From contig CAIOBP010000030.1 of NCBI GenBank assembly GCA_903856295.1, positions 1 to 56,070 on the forward strand: DNA of 56,070 nt. The letters are read 5' to 3'. This DNA is from an uncultured Rhodospirillales bacterium. Lineage in GTDB: Bacteria > Pseudomonadota > Alphaproteobacteria > Azospirillales > Azospirillaceae. The notes beneath the pieces were generated by a model. The model saw only the letters and a program-made list of their open reading frames with translations. It did no database searches and was not told the origin of the DNA. A program made the translations under genes and the position numbers. Positions 34,560 to 46,078 of the stretch are shown piece by piece (within the stretch, counting starts at the first letter, position 1; each line of letters opens with the position of its first letter).

Positions 34560-36763
34560 CCGAGCCGCCCCGGATCGTTAATCTCAGCCCCCGACTCAGC
34601 CGCCGCGCGCTGCTCACGGGCAGCGGCGCGCTGGTGCTGGGCATGCATCTGCCGCTGTTGGGCGCCGGGGAAGCCGAAGCCGCCATCGGCACCAACAGTC
34701 TGGTCCCGGTCAACGCCTGGCTGAAGGTTTCCGCCACCGGCGTTTCGGTGGTCAGCCCGGCCTCGGAAATGGGCCAGGGCGTGTTCACGGCGCTGGCCCA
34801 GTTGGTCGCCGAGGAACTGGAGATCGACTGGACATCGGTGCGCGCCGAGATGGCGCCCTTCGATCCGGTCTACGCCAACCCGATTCTCGGCGGCATGCGC
34901 AGTGGCGGCGCCACCAGCATCCGGGCCTGGTTCCTGCCGATGCGCAAGGCCGGGGCCACGGCGCGGCAGATGCTCAAGGCCGCCGCCGCCCAGGTCTGGC
35001 GGGTTTCCCCCGACTCCCTGGTGCTCACCACCGGGCTGATCAGCCATCCGCCCTCGGGCCGCGAGGCCAGCTACGGCGCCCTGGCTCAGGTCGCCTCGCG
35101 TCAGAAGGTCCCGGTGGAGCCGCCGCTGCGCGATTCCGGCCGCTGGACCCTGATCGGCCGGTCCCTGCCCCGGCTCGACAGTCCGGACAAGGTGACCGGC
35201 CGGGCGATCTTCGGCATGGATGTGCGGCTGCCCGGCCAGTTGTATGCCGCGATCCGCCATTGCCCGGTGTATGGCGGCGCCCCGGCCCGGCTCGACGATT
35301 CCGCTTTGAAGACCAGCGGCGGCGGGTATCCGGCCGGCGTCACCGCGGTGGTGACGCTCAAGGACGCGGTGGCGGTGGTCGCGGAAAACTGGTGGCTGGC
35401 GCGCAGCGCGCTGGCCCGGGTCGCGGTCGCCTGGGCCGAGGGCGCCAACGCCGGCCAGACCAGCGCCGCCATCGACGCCGCCCTGGTGCGCGCGCTCGAT
35501 CCCAAGGACCCGCGCGCGGTGGCCATCGCCGTCAACCGGGGCGACGCCGACCGCGCCATCGCCGGCGCCGCCATGACCGTGGAGGCGGTGTACCGCCAGC
35601 CTTTCCTCGCCCATGCCGCCCTGGAGCCGATCAACGCCACCGCCAGCGTCACCGCCAGCGACTGCGAACTCTGGCTGCCGACTCAGGATCAAGGCCAGTA
35701 TCCCCGCCTGATCGCCGACGCGCTGGGGCTCAGGCCGGAGAAGGTCCGCGTCAACACTACCTATGTCGGCGGCGGCTTCGGCCGGCGCTTCGAAGCCGAT
35801 GTCGGGCTTCAGGCCGCCCTGCTGTCGAAGGCGGTGGGCAAGCCGGTGCAACTGATCTGGACCCGCGAAGAGGACATCCGCCACGATTATTACCGCCCGG
35901 CCAGCATCAGCCGGGTCGCCCTCGGCGTCGACGTGCTGGGCCGGCTCACCGGCTGGCGTCACCGGGTCGCCGGACCGTCGATTCTCGGCCGGGTCAATCC
36001 GGGCGCGATCCGGGACGGCGTCGACAAGACCGCCGTTCAGGGCATTGCCGATCAGCCCTATCCGGTCCCCGCCCTCCACGTGGATTTCGTGCGGGCGGAG
36101 ACCGGGATTCCCGTCGGCTTCTGGCGCTCGGTCGGCCATGGCGCCAACGGCTTCGTGGTCGAAAGCATGATCGACGAGGCGGCGGCGAAGCTTGGGCGCG
36201 ATCCCTGGCGCTTCCGGCGCGGAGTGCTCGCCGACAAGGCGCCGCGCGCCCTGCGCGTGCTCGATCTCGCCGCTGAAAAGTCGGACTGGACGACCCCGCT
36301 GCCGGCGATCACCGGCGCCCGGCGCGGACGCGGCATCGCGCTCCACGAGGCCTATGGCTCGGTGATCGCCGTGGTGCTCGAGGTTTCGGTGTTCCACGAT
36401 GGCCGGCTGGTGCTGGACCGCGCCGTCGCCGCCTTCGATTGCGGCCAGATGGTCAACCCCGACATCGTTTCGGGTCAGGTCGCCGGCGGTCTGCTGTTCG
36501 GCCTGAGCGCCGCGCTCACCGGCAAGATCACCTTCGAGCGCGGCCGGGCGATGCAAAGCAATTTTCAGGATTGCCGGGCCTTGACCATGGCCGAGGCGCC
36601 ACCGGTCGAGGTCCATCTCGTGTCCTCGGACGAACCACCGGGCGGAGTGAGCGAGGCCGGCGTGCCGCCCGCCGCCCCGGCCCTGACCAACGCGATTTTC
36701 GCCGCCACCGGCAAGCGCCTGCGCGCATTGCCGGTGCTCGACTTCGACCTGCGGGACGGCTGA
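34556..36763 (+). CDS. Molybdopterin-binding subunit of an IorAB-type hydroxylase, Tat-exported
   Basis: The 735-residue protein has a twin-arginine signal ([15 protein letters not shown], cleavage after EAEA) and a xanthine dehydrogenase-type molybdopterin domain with the cofactor loop [13 protein letters not shown], the MGQG motif ([12 protein letters not shown]) and the [17 protein letters not shown] segment. The active-site Glu is kept near the C-terminus in GVSEAGVPP, where related enzymes usually have GVGEPG. The substrate cannot be predicted. No cytochrome or XdhC-type maturation gene is adjacent, so the electron acceptor is probably encoded elsewhere. Confidence 0.9.
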   Translation: MTEPPRIVNLSPRLSRRALLTGSGALVLGMHLPLLGAGEAEAAIGTNSLVPVNAWLKVSATGVSVVSPASEMGQGVFTALAQLVAEELEIDWTSVRAEMAPFDPVYANPILGGMRSGGATSIRAWFLPMRKAGATARQMLKAAAAQVWRVSPDSLVLTTGLISHPPSGREASYGALAQVASRQKVPVEPPLRDSGRWTLIGRSLPRLDSPDKVTGRAIFGMDVRLPGQLYAAIRHCPVYGGAPARLDDSALKTSGGGYPAGVTAVVTLKDAVAVVAENWWLARSALARVAVAWAEGANAGQTSAAIDAALVRALDPKDPRAVAIAVNRGDADRAIAGAAMTVEAVYRQPFLAHAALEPINATASVTASDCELWLPTQDQGQYPRLIADALGLRPEKVRVNTTYVGGGFGRRFEADVGLQAALLSKAVGKPVQLIWTREEDIRHDYYRPASISRVALGVDVLGRLTGWRHRVAGPSILGRVNPGAIRDGVDKTAVQGIADQPYPVPALHVDFVRAETGIPVGFWRSVGHGANGFVVESMIDEAAAKLGRDPWRFRRGVLADKAPRALRVLDLAAEKSDWTTPLPAITGARRGRGIALHEAYGSVIAVVLEVSVFHDGRLVLDRAVAAFDCGQMVNPDIVSGQVAGGLLFGLSAALTGKITFERGRAMQSNFQDCRALTMAEAPPVEVHLVSSDEPPGGVSEAGVPPAAPALTNAIFAATGKRLRALPVLDFDLRDG

Positions 36764-36796
36764 GACCAGCCCTTCCCCTGACCCCGGGCGCCTCCC

Positions 36797-37945
36797 ATGT
36801 ATGCCGATCTCGAGCCCCAGCACCAATCCCTGTCCCTGACCCGCAAGATTCAGCTGATCAACTGGGGGCTGGTGTTTCTGGTCTGCCTGATCACGGGCAT
36901 CGGCATCGGCCTGCTCTATTCGGCGGCCGGCGGCAAATGGGAGCCTTGGGCGATGCGCCAGCTGGTGCGCTCGATTCCCGGCTTCGTGATCATGCTGGCG
37001 ATCGCGGTGGTCGACATCCGGGTCTGGCTGCGCTTCGCCTATGTCATCTATGGCGTCATGTTCTGCCTGCTGGTGGCCGTGGAGGTCATGGGCCAGATCG
37101 GCATGGGCGCCCAACGCTGGATCGATCTGGGCTTCTTCGTGCTCCAGCCCTCGGAATTGATGAAACCGGCGCTGGTGCTGGCGGTGGCACGCTATTTCCA
37201 CGGCCTGACCCTCGACCAGATCGGCCGGCCGCTGGTGCTGATCCCACCGATCGGGCTGGTGTTCCTGCCGGTCGGCCTGGTCCTGCTCCAGCCCAACCTC
37301 GGCACCGCGCTGCTGCTGATCTTCACCGGCGCCGCGATCTTCTGGTGCGCCGGGGTGCGGCTGTGGAAGTGGGCGCTCGCGATCGGCAGCGCCCTCGCCG
37401 TGATTCCCATCGGCTGGGGCTTCCTGCACGATTATCAGAAGCAGCGGGTGTTCACCTTTCTCGATCCGGAGAAAGACCCGCTGGGCAGCGGCTACAACAT
37501 CATTCAGTCCAAGATCGCTCTTGGATCCGGCGGGCTGTTCGGCAAAGGATTCATGCTGGGATCGCAAAGCCAGCTGCAATTTCTGCCGGAAAAGCATACC
37601 GACTTCATCTTTGTCGTGCTCGCCGAGGAATTCGGTATGGCCGGAGCGCTCTTCCTGCTCGGACTTTACCTGCTTATTTTCATTTATGGCTATATCATTA
37701 CCGTCTCCAGCCGCAATCAGTTTGGCCGGCTGGTCGGCATCGGCCTCACCACCACCTTTTTTCTCTATGTCTGCGTCAACACCGCCATGGTCATGGGGCT
37801 GATTCCCGTGGTCGGCATCCCCCTGCCCCTGGTCTCCTACGGCGGCACCGCCATGCTGACCCTGATGGTCGGCATCGGCCTGCTGCTCAGCGTCTCGGTC
37901 CACCGGGAAGTCCGGATTCCTCGCAGCGGGCTCTCTGAGTTGTAA
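36797..37945 (+). CDS. rodA: Rod shape-determining protein RodA (SEDS glycosyltransferase)
   Basis: The 382-residue protein has about ten membrane helices and SEDS signatures: the catalytic-loop region [42 protein letters not shown], and [49 protein letters not shown]. It polymerises peptidoglycan with a class B PBP during elongation. The usual partner mrdA is not adjacent; it follows the molybdenum hydroxylase by 33 bp, probably by position only. Confidence 0.95.
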   Translation: MYADLEPQHQSLSLTRKIQLINWGLVFLVCLITGIGIGLLYSAAGGKWEPWAMRQLVRSIPGFVIMLAIAVVDIRVWLRFAYVIYGVMFCLLVAVEVMGQIGMGAQRWIDLGFFVLQPSELMKPALVLAVARYFHGLTLDQIGRPLVLIPPIGLVFLPVGLVLLQPNLGTALLLIFTGAAIFWCAGVRLWKWALAIGSALAVIPIGWGFLHDYQKQRVFTFLDPEKDPLGSGYNIIQSKIALGSGGLFGKGFMLGSQSQLQFLPEKHTDFIFVVLAEEFGMAGALFLLGLYLLIFIYGYIITVSSRNQFGRLVGIGLTTTFFLYVCVNTAMVMGLIPVVGIPLPLVSYGGTAMLTLMVGIGLLLSVSVHREVRIPRSGLSEL

Positions 37946-37962
37946 GGGGGGGCGTAAGACAA

Positions 37963-38014
37963 GGCCAGGGCGCCGCCCTGGACCCGCCAAAGGCCGGGGG
38001 CCTTTGGAAACCGG
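37963..38014 (-). repeat. Dispersed palindromic element, copy 3
   Basis: In reverse orientation, GGTTTCC plus CCAAAGGCC...GGCCTTTGG and the CAGGGC...GCCCTG stem fill the gap between convergent rodA and the aminotransferase gene. Confidence 0.85.
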
Positions 38015-38018
38015 GCTA

Positions 38019-39161
38019 TTAGAGCCAGTTGCGCAGGCGGCGCGCCGCTTCGGCGATGGTTTCGGTCGAACCGGCGAAGGAGAAGCGGACGAAGCGGCGG
38101 CCACGGGCCGGATCGAAATCGATGCCGGGGGTGATGGCGACGCCGGTTTCCGCCAGCAGGCGCTTGCACCATGCCTCGCTGTCGTCGGTCAGCTTTGAAA
38201 CATCGGCGTAGATGTAGAAAGCTCCCTCGGCCGGGGCCAGACGGTCGAGCCCGGCCCTGGGCAGTTCCTCCAGCAGCAAAGCGCGATTGCGGGCATAGCG
38301 GGCGACGTGGCCTTCGAGTTCGTCGCGGCACTCGAAGGCGGCGAGGGCAGCCAACTGGGAGACCGTCGGCGCCGAAATGAACAGGTTCTGAACCAGACAT
38401 TCCACCGGCCGGATCAGGTCCTCGGGCACGACCATCCAGCCGATCCGCCAGCCGGTCATCGAGAAATATTTGGAAAAGCTATTGAGCACCACCACCTCGC
38501 CGCTGGCGCCGAGCGCGCTGGTCGCGGGCGCGCCATAGGTGATGCCGTGATAGATCTCGTCGGAAATCACCCGGATGCCCCGCCCGGCGCAGTACCCGAG
38601 CAACTCGTTCAGCTCCGGCTCCGGAATCATGGTGCCGGTGGGATTGGCCGGGCTGGCGATGATCAGGCCATCGAGCGGACCGGCCGCCTCGAGCAAAGCC
38701 GGCGTCGGTTGAAACCGGGTTTCGGGACCGACCGCGAGTTCCACCGGCGTCACCCCGAACGCCGACAGGATATTGCGATAGCAGGGATAGCCCGGCGTGG
38801 CCATGGCCACCCGGTCGCCGGCATCGAAAGCGGCCAGAAAGGCCAGCACGAAACCGCCCGAGGAGCCAGTGGTCACCACCACCCGCCGGGGCGGCACCTC
38901 CAGCCCGTGGCGCTGGCGATACTGGTTGGAAATCGCGCCGCGCAAGGCCGGCAGCCCCAGCGCCTCGGTATAGCCGAGCCGGTCGGTCTCCAAGGCGGCC
39001 TTGGCCGCCGCGATCACCCGCGCCGGAGCCGCCGTCGAGGGCTGTCCGACCTCAAGATGCAGAACCTCGCCGCCCGCCGCCTCGCGTTCGGCGGCGGCGC
39101 GCATCACTTCCATCACGAAGAACGGCGGGATGACGCCCCGTCCGGCCACTTTCAGCGCCAT
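38019..39161 (-). CDS. Class I PLP-dependent aminotransferase
   Basis: The 380-residue protein has LEVGQPSTAAP for substrate binding, SPANPTG, and the PLP Lys in NSFSKYFSMTGWRIGW. It opens with VIPPFFVMEVMRAA, a pattern typical of alphaproteobacterial aminotransferases of uncertain substrate. It is only distantly similar to the aspartate aminotransferase at 3566-4768. It converges on rodA. Confidence 0.9.
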   Translation of the reverse strand: MALKVAGRGVIPPFFVMEVMRAAAEREAAGGEVLHLEVGQPSTAAPARVIAAAKAALETDRLGYTEALGLPALRGAISNQYRQRHGLEVPPRRVVVTTGSSGGFVLAFLAAFDAGDRVAMATPGYPCYRNILSAFGVTPVELAVGPETRFQPTPALLEAAGPLDGLIIASPANPTGTMIPEPELNELLGYCAGRGIRVISDEIYHGITYGAPATSALGASGEVVVLNSFSKYFSMTGWRIGWMVVPEDLIRPVECLVQNLFISAPTVSQLAALAAFECRDELEGHVARYARNRALLLEELPRAGLDRLAPAEGAFYIYADVSKLTDDSEAWCKRLLAETGVAITPGIDFDPARGRRFVRFSFAGSTETIAEAARRLRNWL

Positions 39162-39183
39162 CGCCGCCGTCCCGTTCCGCTAT

Positions 39184-40608
39184 TTACTTGGCCAGGGTGG
39201 TGAAATGCAGGCCCTGACCGCGCGGATCGGTGCCCACCTCGCAGCTCTTCAACCCGGTATAGCGATTATAGATGCAGGCCAGCGCCTCGACCTGGCCCAG
39301 CGCCGCCGCCGGCCGGGCGCCTCCCGCCAGCGCCCCCAGATCGGCCGGCTTCACCCCGGCCTCGGCCAGCACGCCGCCGCCCGGAGCCGGCGCCGCGCGC
39401 GGCAGGGCGAGAACCTGCGGCCCCGGCAGCTTCTCGATCGCCGAGGCGTGGAGCGACGACAGCAGAGCCGATTCGGCGCTGCGCCCGCCCTCGTTGACAC
39501 TATTGGCCACGCCGGTCCCGGCGAACAGCACGGTATTCTGGTACTGGTTGACCACCAGCGCCGGACCGCCGATGCCGGTACCGCCACCGCCGCCAGCCGC
39601 GAGAATCCCGGTTTCCCCGGCGACCTGCCCGCGACCGAACAGACCGCCCTGGGTGAAGACGCAGGCGACGCTGCGTTCGTTGGCGTCGACCACGACCATG
39701 CCGGTGGCCGGCGCCGCCACTCCGGCTCCCGGACCGAGCGCGCCGAGCAGCGCCCCCAGCCAGCCTTCCTTATCCTCGCCCTCGGGCGCCGCCGCCTTCC
39801 AGGCGGTGACCAGCCCGGCCGCCCCGCCAGTCCGCCGGTCGGGGAAATGCACGAGATTGTGACCGATCTCGACACTGGCGGTCGCGCGCCACTCCGGCTG
39901 ATAATCCGAGAGCGTCTTCGCGCTCAACCCCAGCTTCCCGGCCAAGTCCCCGGCGATCGAACCGTAAGCCTGGGGCGAATACAGCGCGCCGATGCCGCGT
40001 TCGCGGGCAATCCGCAGCGTCGCCGCCAAGCCGTTCTGAACCAGGGTTTCCCCTTCTCCCAGCACCTGCCCGCCTGAACCGAAAAAGAGTTTGCGCGCCT
40101 GGGCATCGGCGGCCAGCCGCGCGCTTTCGGCACGCAAATCCGTCGCCAGCGCGCGCGAAACCGGCACCCCGATCGAAGCCAGCGCCTCGGCCTTGCCGAG
40201 CGCCATCTCCCAGCGCCGCTTACCATAAGCCACCTGAAGGGTGTAGAGCCCGCGCAGAAAGGCCGGGACCGGAGTCTGTCCGGGAAGCGCCGACTCGGGC
40301 AGGAAATCCAGGGTCCGCGCCTGCTTCTTCACCGGATCATAGACCAGACACAAACCGCCGCCGCCGATGCCGACCCGGGACGGCATGGTCACCGCCGAGG
40401 TCAGGGCCATGGCGATCATGGCGTCGGCGGCATTGCCACCGGAATCGATCACCGCGTGGGCGGCCTTGACCGCCGTCGCGTCCTCGGCGGCCCCGAAGCC
40501 GAAAAATGTCGGCGGCTTGTCACCGGTGTGACATCCCGCAAGCAACAGCGCCACGGTGCCCAGCACCGCCGGAGCCAGCCCCGAAAGCGGCCTCGAAAAC
40601 GGCGACAC
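39184..40608 (-). CDS. Divergent gamma-glutamyltransferase-family lipoprotein
   Basis: From a GTG at 40608 this is a 474-residue protein with a lipobox (LLAGC) and a domain opening AAHAVIDSGGNAADAMIAMALTSAVTMPSRVGIGGGGLCLVYD, typical of gamma-glutamyltransferase. The catalytic Thr region reads APATGMVVVDANERSVACVFTQ, so a Thr is kept but the neighbouring His is Gly. The canonical GSGG substrate loop is replaced by a Gly-rich AAGGGGGTGIGG. Activity may be altered. It lies 22 bp upstream of the aminotransferase on the same strand. Start choice is uncertain. Confidence 0.7.
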   Translation of the reverse strand: MSPFSRPLSGLAPAVLGTVALLLAGCHTGDKPPTFFGFGAAEDATAVKAAHAVIDSGGNAADAMIAMALTSAVTMPSRVGIGGGGLCLVYDPVKKQARTLDFLPESALPGQTPVPAFLRGLYTLQVAYGKRRWEMALGKAEALASIGVPVSRALATDLRAESARLAADAQARKLFFGSGGQVLGEGETLVQNGLAATLRIARERGIGALYSPQAYGSIAGDLAGKLGLSAKTLSDYQPEWRATASVEIGHNLVHFPDRRTGGAAGLVTAWKAAAPEGEDKEGWLGALLGALGPGAGVAAPATGMVVVDANERSVACVFTQGGLFGRGQVAGETGILAAGGGGGTGIGGPALVVNQYQNTVLFAGTGVANSVNEGGRSAESALLSSLHASAIEKLPGPQVLALPRAAPAPGGGVLAEAGVKPADLGALAGGARPAAALGQVEALACIYNRYTGLKSCEVGTDPRGQGLHFTTLAK

Positions 40609-40705
40609 AAGGCCGCGTTCCGAACAGTTGACATCGGCCCCGACGGACGCAGACGATACCCCCAGGCCATTCAGCGGGAGCGACGCGGTGTGCAGGCGAT
40701 TTGAT

Positions 40706-42115
40706 GTGGTCAAGGCGGACTCGCTGTTGAACAGTGTGACGGTGTCCGGCGGCAACCGGGCTGGCGGAACGGTGGCATCCCTGCTGCTGGCCCTGGTTTT
40801 GATTCTGGGCGCGGCAGGCGCTGCCGTTGCCCAGAACCGCGGCCAGAAGCTCGACTTCATCCGCGACGCCGAGATCGAGCATATCATCCGGAATTACGCC
40901 CGGCCAATCTTCAAGGTGGCCGGCATCGATCCCGAGGCGGTCGAAATCGTCCTGGTGAAGGATGATTCGGTCAACGCCTTCGTCGCCGGCGGCCAGAACC
41001 TCTTCATTCACACCGGCCTGCTGATGGAGTGCGACAACCCCGAGCAGTTGATCGGCGTCATCGCCCATGAAAGCGGCCACATCGTCGGCGGCCATCTGTT
41101 TCGCGGCCGGGACGCCATGGAAAACGCCTCGGCGGAAGCGATGGTGGCGATGGTGCTCGGTCTGGGCGCCGCCGTCCTCAGCGGACAGGGCGGCGCGATG
41201 GGCGCCATCGGCCTGGGTGGCACCGATGTGGCCATGCGCAACTATCTCGCCTTTTCCCGCGGCCAGGAAGCCTCGGCCGATCAGGCCGGGCTGACCTTCC
41301 TCGACCGCATTCATGTCTCGTCCCAGGGGTTTTCCGACTTCCTTCAGAAGCTCTCCAATCAGGAGTTGATGCCGACCAGCCATCAGGCCTCCTACACCCG
41401 CACCCATCCCCTGACCCGCGAGCGAATCGACGCCGTTTCCTATCATCTCCAGCATTCGCCCTGGAAAAACTCCCACCTCCCGGCCGGCGATGTCGAACAG
41501 TTCAGCCGCCTCAAGGCCAAGCTGATCGGCTTCATGCGGCCGGGGGTGGCGCTGAGGCGCTATCCGGCCGACAATCCCTCGGTCGCCGCCCGCTACGCCC
41601 GCGCCGTCGCGTTCTACCAGCAGGGTGATCTGCGCAACGCGCTGCCGATGATCGACGCCCTGATCGCCCAGGAGCCACGCAATCCCTTCTTTTATGAACT
41701 GAAGGGACAGGTGCTGATGGAAAACCGCCGGCTCGAGGAATCCCTGGTGCCCTACCGCAAGTCGGTGGAGCTGCTGCCCGACTCCGCCCTGCTGCGCGGC
41801 TCGCTGGCCCAGGCGCTGATCGAGACCAACAACCCGGCATATACCGACGAGGCCCTGAAGCATCTGGACTTCGCCACCCGCCAGGAACACGACGCGCCGC
41901 CGCTCTGGCGGTTGGTGGCCACCGCCTGGGGACGCAAGAAAAACGACGGCATGGTCGCCTATGCCCTGGCCGAGGAGGCACTGGCCCGCGGCGACCGCGC
42001 CGCCGCCCGCTTCCACTCGGAGCACGCGGAAAAACTGCTGCCACGCGGTTCGCCCGGCTGGCTGCGTGCCGCCGACATCCGCGCCGTCGCCGAAGACAAA
42101 CGCGGGGAGCGGTGA
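40706..42115 (+). CDS. M48 metalloprotease with TPR (BepA-like)
   Basis: From a GTG at 40706 this is a 469-residue protein with a cleavable signal peptide (LILGAAGAAVAQ), an M48 zinc protease domain with VIAHESGHIVGGH and a downstream Glu in GQEASADQAGLTF, and a C-terminal tetratricopeptide region from about 290. This matches BepA/YfgC, a periplasmic protease for outer-membrane protein assembly. It is divergent from the gamma-glutamyltransferase homologue with about 100 bp between. Start choice is uncertain. Confidence 0.85.
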   Translation: MVKADSLLNSVTVSGGNRAGGTVASLLLALVLILGAAGAAVAQNRGQKLDFIRDAEIEHIIRNYARPIFKVAGIDPEAVEIVLVKDDSVNAFVAGGQNLFIHTGLLMECDNPEQLIGVIAHESGHIVGGHLFRGRDAMENASAEAMVAMVLGLGAAVLSGQGGAMGAIGLGGTDVAMRNYLAFSRGQEASADQAGLTFLDRIHVSSQGFSDFLQKLSNQELMPTSHQASYTRTHPLTRERIDAVSYHLQHSPWKNSHLPAGDVEQFSRLKAKLIGFMRPGVALRRYPADNPSVAARYARAVAFYQQGDLRNALPMIDALIAQEPRNPFFYELKGQVLMENRRLEESLVPYRKSVELLPDSALLRGSLAQALIETNNPAYTDEALKHLDFATRQEHDAPPLWRLVATAWGRKKNDGMVAYALAEEALARGDRAAARFHSEHAEKLLPRGSPGWLRAADIRAVAEDKRGER

Positions 42116-42182
42116 AAAAAATGGGGTCCGGGGCCCGGCGGCCCCAGTGAGTCCAGGGCGAAGCCCTGGCCGTCGGAGACAC

Positions 42183-42234
42183 CAGGGGCTCTGCCCCTGG
42201 ACCCGGCCAAAGGCCGACGGCCTTTGGAAACCGG
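42183..42234 (-). repeat. Dispersed palindromic element, copy 4
   Basis: A reverse-oriented copy lies between convergent M48 and guaB genes. A further GC-rich palindromic stretch with a second CAGGGC/GCCCTG stem precedes it (42125-42171). Confidence 0.85.
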
Positions 42235-42245
42235 GACGTGAGACC

Positions 42246-43754
<1,509 letters not shown>

Positions 43755-43819
43755 CTATACACCGGTATGGCGGCTTGTGAAGGTCCCCGCCGCATCGCAA
43801 CCCAGCCAACCGGCGGTTT

Positions 43820-43922
43820 AGAGCGGATCGCGAAGAGGCGGCATCGCCTCGTAGCGTGAATCCGCTCGAGAAACAAATCGTTACGGAGCGGTCTCCTATC
43901 CAACCCGATCGGGGACCGCTCT
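43820..43922. repeat. Double GAGCGG hairpin element
   Basis: Two hairpins stand in tandem. GAGCGGAT (43821-43828) pairs with ATCCGCTC (43860-43867) around an inner GAGGCG/CGCCTC stem, and GAGCGGTC (43886-43893) pairs with GACCGCTC (43914-43921). The element lies upstream of guaB and after the coiled-coil gene's 3' end. It resembles a recurrent alphaproteobacterial palindromic element. Confidence 0.7.
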
Positions 43923-43936
43923 AGCCGCCGGCGTAC

Positions 43937-44617
43937 TCAGGACAGGCGCACCTTCAGCACCATCATCGCCGCCCCGACCACCGCGAACACCAGGGCCGCC
44001 AGGGTCATCAGCATCGGCAGCGAGCGCAGCTCGCGACGGAACGTCCCGAGCGCCTCGCCCTGACGGCGCAGACGCTCCTCCAGACGGGCGATACGCTCGG
44101 CCTGGGCGCGCTGGCCTTCGGCGCCGCCCTCCTGCTCCTCGGTCAGGCGAATCACCGCCAGCCGCAGCCCCTGAAGCTGCACCGCCTGGGCATCGTGGGC
44201 GGAACCGGTCTCGGATTGATGACCGGAGATGTCTTCGCGCAGTTGCTCGACACCATCGATCAGCGTGCTCTGCCCCGCGAGCAACTGGTCGTGCCCATCC
44301 ATCTGGCGCGCCAGATTTTGCGCCAGACGCCGCTGCTCCTCGCTGATCTGCTCCAGCAGGCGGCGGGCCTGTTCATGCGTCTCCGTCAGTTCGTCGAGAC
44401 CGCGGGTCAGGCGTTGCGCGCTGACGGCAAACTCCCGGCCCGCCCCGGACGAGCCACCACCGGCATGGCCGCCGGCGACCTCGATCAGGTCGAGCGCGCC
44501 CTGGCGCAAGGTGATGACGTCGGAGGCGACCCGAAGCAGCACCGGCTCGACCCGGCGCAGAATGTCCAGGCTGTCACGGGATGGCGATGATCTCTTGCGG
44601 GGATTCTCGTCGTCCAT
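43937..44617 (-). CDS. Coiled-coil protein with C-terminal membrane anchor
   Basis: The 226-residue protein has a charged N-terminus, a long helical/coiled-coil region (about residues 75-200, rich in Glu, Gln and Arg heptads) and one C-terminal membrane helix (LPMLMTLAALVFAVVGAAMMVL). Its 3' end points towards guaB and it is followed by the double hairpin. It follows pleD by 10 bp on the same strand, so it may belong to the divK-pleD transcript. I do not recognise it. Confidence 0.75.
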   Translation of the reverse strand: MDDENPRKRSSPSRDSLDILRRVEPVLLRVASDVITLRQGALDLIEVAGGHAGGGSSGAGREFAVSAQRLTRGLDELTETHEQARRLLEQISEEQRRLAQNLARQMDGHDQLLAGQSTLIDGVEQLREDISGHQSETGSAHDAQAVQLQGLRLAVIRLTEEQEGGAEGQRAQAERIARLEERLRRQGEALGTFRRELRSLPMLMTLAALVFAVVGAAMMVLKVRLS

Positions 44618-44627
44618 GCCCCGGCTC

Positions 44628-46049
44628 TCACGTCCCTGGCTGCTGCAAGCTCTGAAGGACGCTGAGGGGAATGTCCCGCTTGTCGGCGATGACCCGGTTG
44701 CGGCCCGACCGCTTGGCCTCGTAAAGCGCCTCGTCGGCGCGCTTGATCAGGGTGTCCACGGTGTCGCCGACCCGGCCGCCGACCGCGACGCCGACACTGA
44801 CCGTGACCGTGATTTCCTTCACCGGGGCCGTGATCTCGAATCGGGTGTCGCCGATGCGCTGACGCAACCGCTCGGCCACCTGCAAGGCCGCCTCGCCGTC
44901 GGTGTCGGGCATGATGACCACGAATTCCTCGCCGCCCAACCGGGCCACCAAGTCGAAATTGCGCAGGTTGCGCGCCGAGCGCACCGCGACCTCGCGCAAG
45001 ACTTCGTCGCCGATGTCATGGCCGTAGGTGTCGTTGACCAGCTTAAAGTGGTCGATGTCGAACATCAGAATCGACACCGGCTTGTTGCTGTCGGCGGCCC
45101 GGTCGAGCAGGCGCGGCAAATGGGCGCTGACGTAGCGGCGGTTGAACACCCCGGTCAGCGAATCGGTCAGCGCCAGCGACAGGCTCTGTTCGTAATTGGC
45201 GCGCAACCGGTCCTGGTAGCGCTTGCGCCGGACCTGGGTGCGGAACCGCGCCTGCAACTCGTTGCGGTCGATCGGCTTGATCACATAATCATTGGCGCCC
45301 AGTTCCAGCCCCTTGGCCACCCGCTGGAGATCGCCCTCGTCGATCATCAGCAGAATCGGCACCTGACGGGTGCGCTCGTGGGAACGCAACTGGGAGCACA
45401 GGCGCAAGCCGTCCTCGTTGAGCAAGGTCAGGCTGACGATCACCAGATCGAATTCCTCGGCCAGCGCCCGGGCCAGCGACGCGGCGCAATTGGCGGCGGA
45501 AAAAACATCGGCGCCGTCGCGCTTCAGGGTTTCCGTGATCTTGTCGAGATCGAGCGGGCTGTCCTCCAGCACCAGCACCCGGGCCTTCTCGGTCGACTCG
45601 GACAGCATACTGACGCCGTTGATCAGCATGCCGAAATGGCCGGAGGTGCTCTCGCGCAACCGCCACTCGTCCATCATCATCTTGAGCCGGACCAGCGAGC
45701 GAACCCGGGCGAACAACGCAATGTCGTTGACCGGCTTGGTCAGGAAATCATCGGCGCCGGCCTCAAGGCCGCGCACGCGGTCGGAGATATCGGATAAGGC
45801 CGTGACCATCACCACGGGAATATGCATGGTCTCGGGATCGGAGCGGATGCGCTGACAAACCTCGAAACCATCCATTCCCGGCATCATGACATCGAGCAGG
45901 ACGATATCCGGGCTTTCCGTCTTGACCAGATCGAGCGCCTGCTGACCATTGTAGGCCGTCAATACATCGAAATACTCGCGCGTGAGCTTCGCCGCAAGCA
46001 GCTTCACGTTGGGCATCACGTCATCGACTACGAGTACTCGCGCAGACAT
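44628..46049 (-). CDS. pleD: PleD-type response regulator and diguanylate cyclase
   Basis: The 473-residue protein has two receiver domains (first with phospho-acceptor Asp in IVLLDVMMPGMDGFE; the second lacks a clear phospho-Asp in LVIVSLTLLNEDG, as in PleD) and a C-terminal GGDEF domain with active GGEEF (RLGGEEFVVIMP) and an RxxD inhibitory site (RNFD) five residues before it. It makes cyclic di-GMP on phosphorylation by DivJ-type kinases. It follows divK in the same order as Caulobacter. I place the start at the ATG giving MSARVLVVDD. Confidence 0.93.
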   Translation of the reverse strand: MSARVLVVDDVMPNVKLLAAKLTREYFDVLTAYNGQQALDLVKTESPDIVLLDVMMPGMDGFEVCQRIRSDPETMHIPVVMVTALSDISDRVRGLEAGADDFLTKPVNDIALFARVRSLVRLKMMMDEWRLRESTSGHFGMLINGVSMLSESTEKARVLVLEDSPLDLDKITETLKRDGADVFSAANCAASLARALAEEFDLVIVSLTLLNEDGLRLCSQLRSHERTRQVPILLMIDEGDLQRVAKGLELGANDYVIKPIDRNELQARFRTQVRRKRYQDRLRANYEQSLSLALTDSLTGVFNRRYVSAHLPRLLDRAADSNKPVSILMFDIDHFKLVNDTYGHDIGDEVLREVAVRSARNLRNFDLVARLGGEEFVVIMPDTDGEAALQVAERLRQRIGDTRFEITAPVKEITVTVSVGVAVGGRVGDTVDTLIKRADEALYEAKRSGRNRVIADKRDIPLSVLQSLQQPGT

Positions 46050-46078
46050 CTCAGGCCAGCTTTCCAACAAGCACCAGA

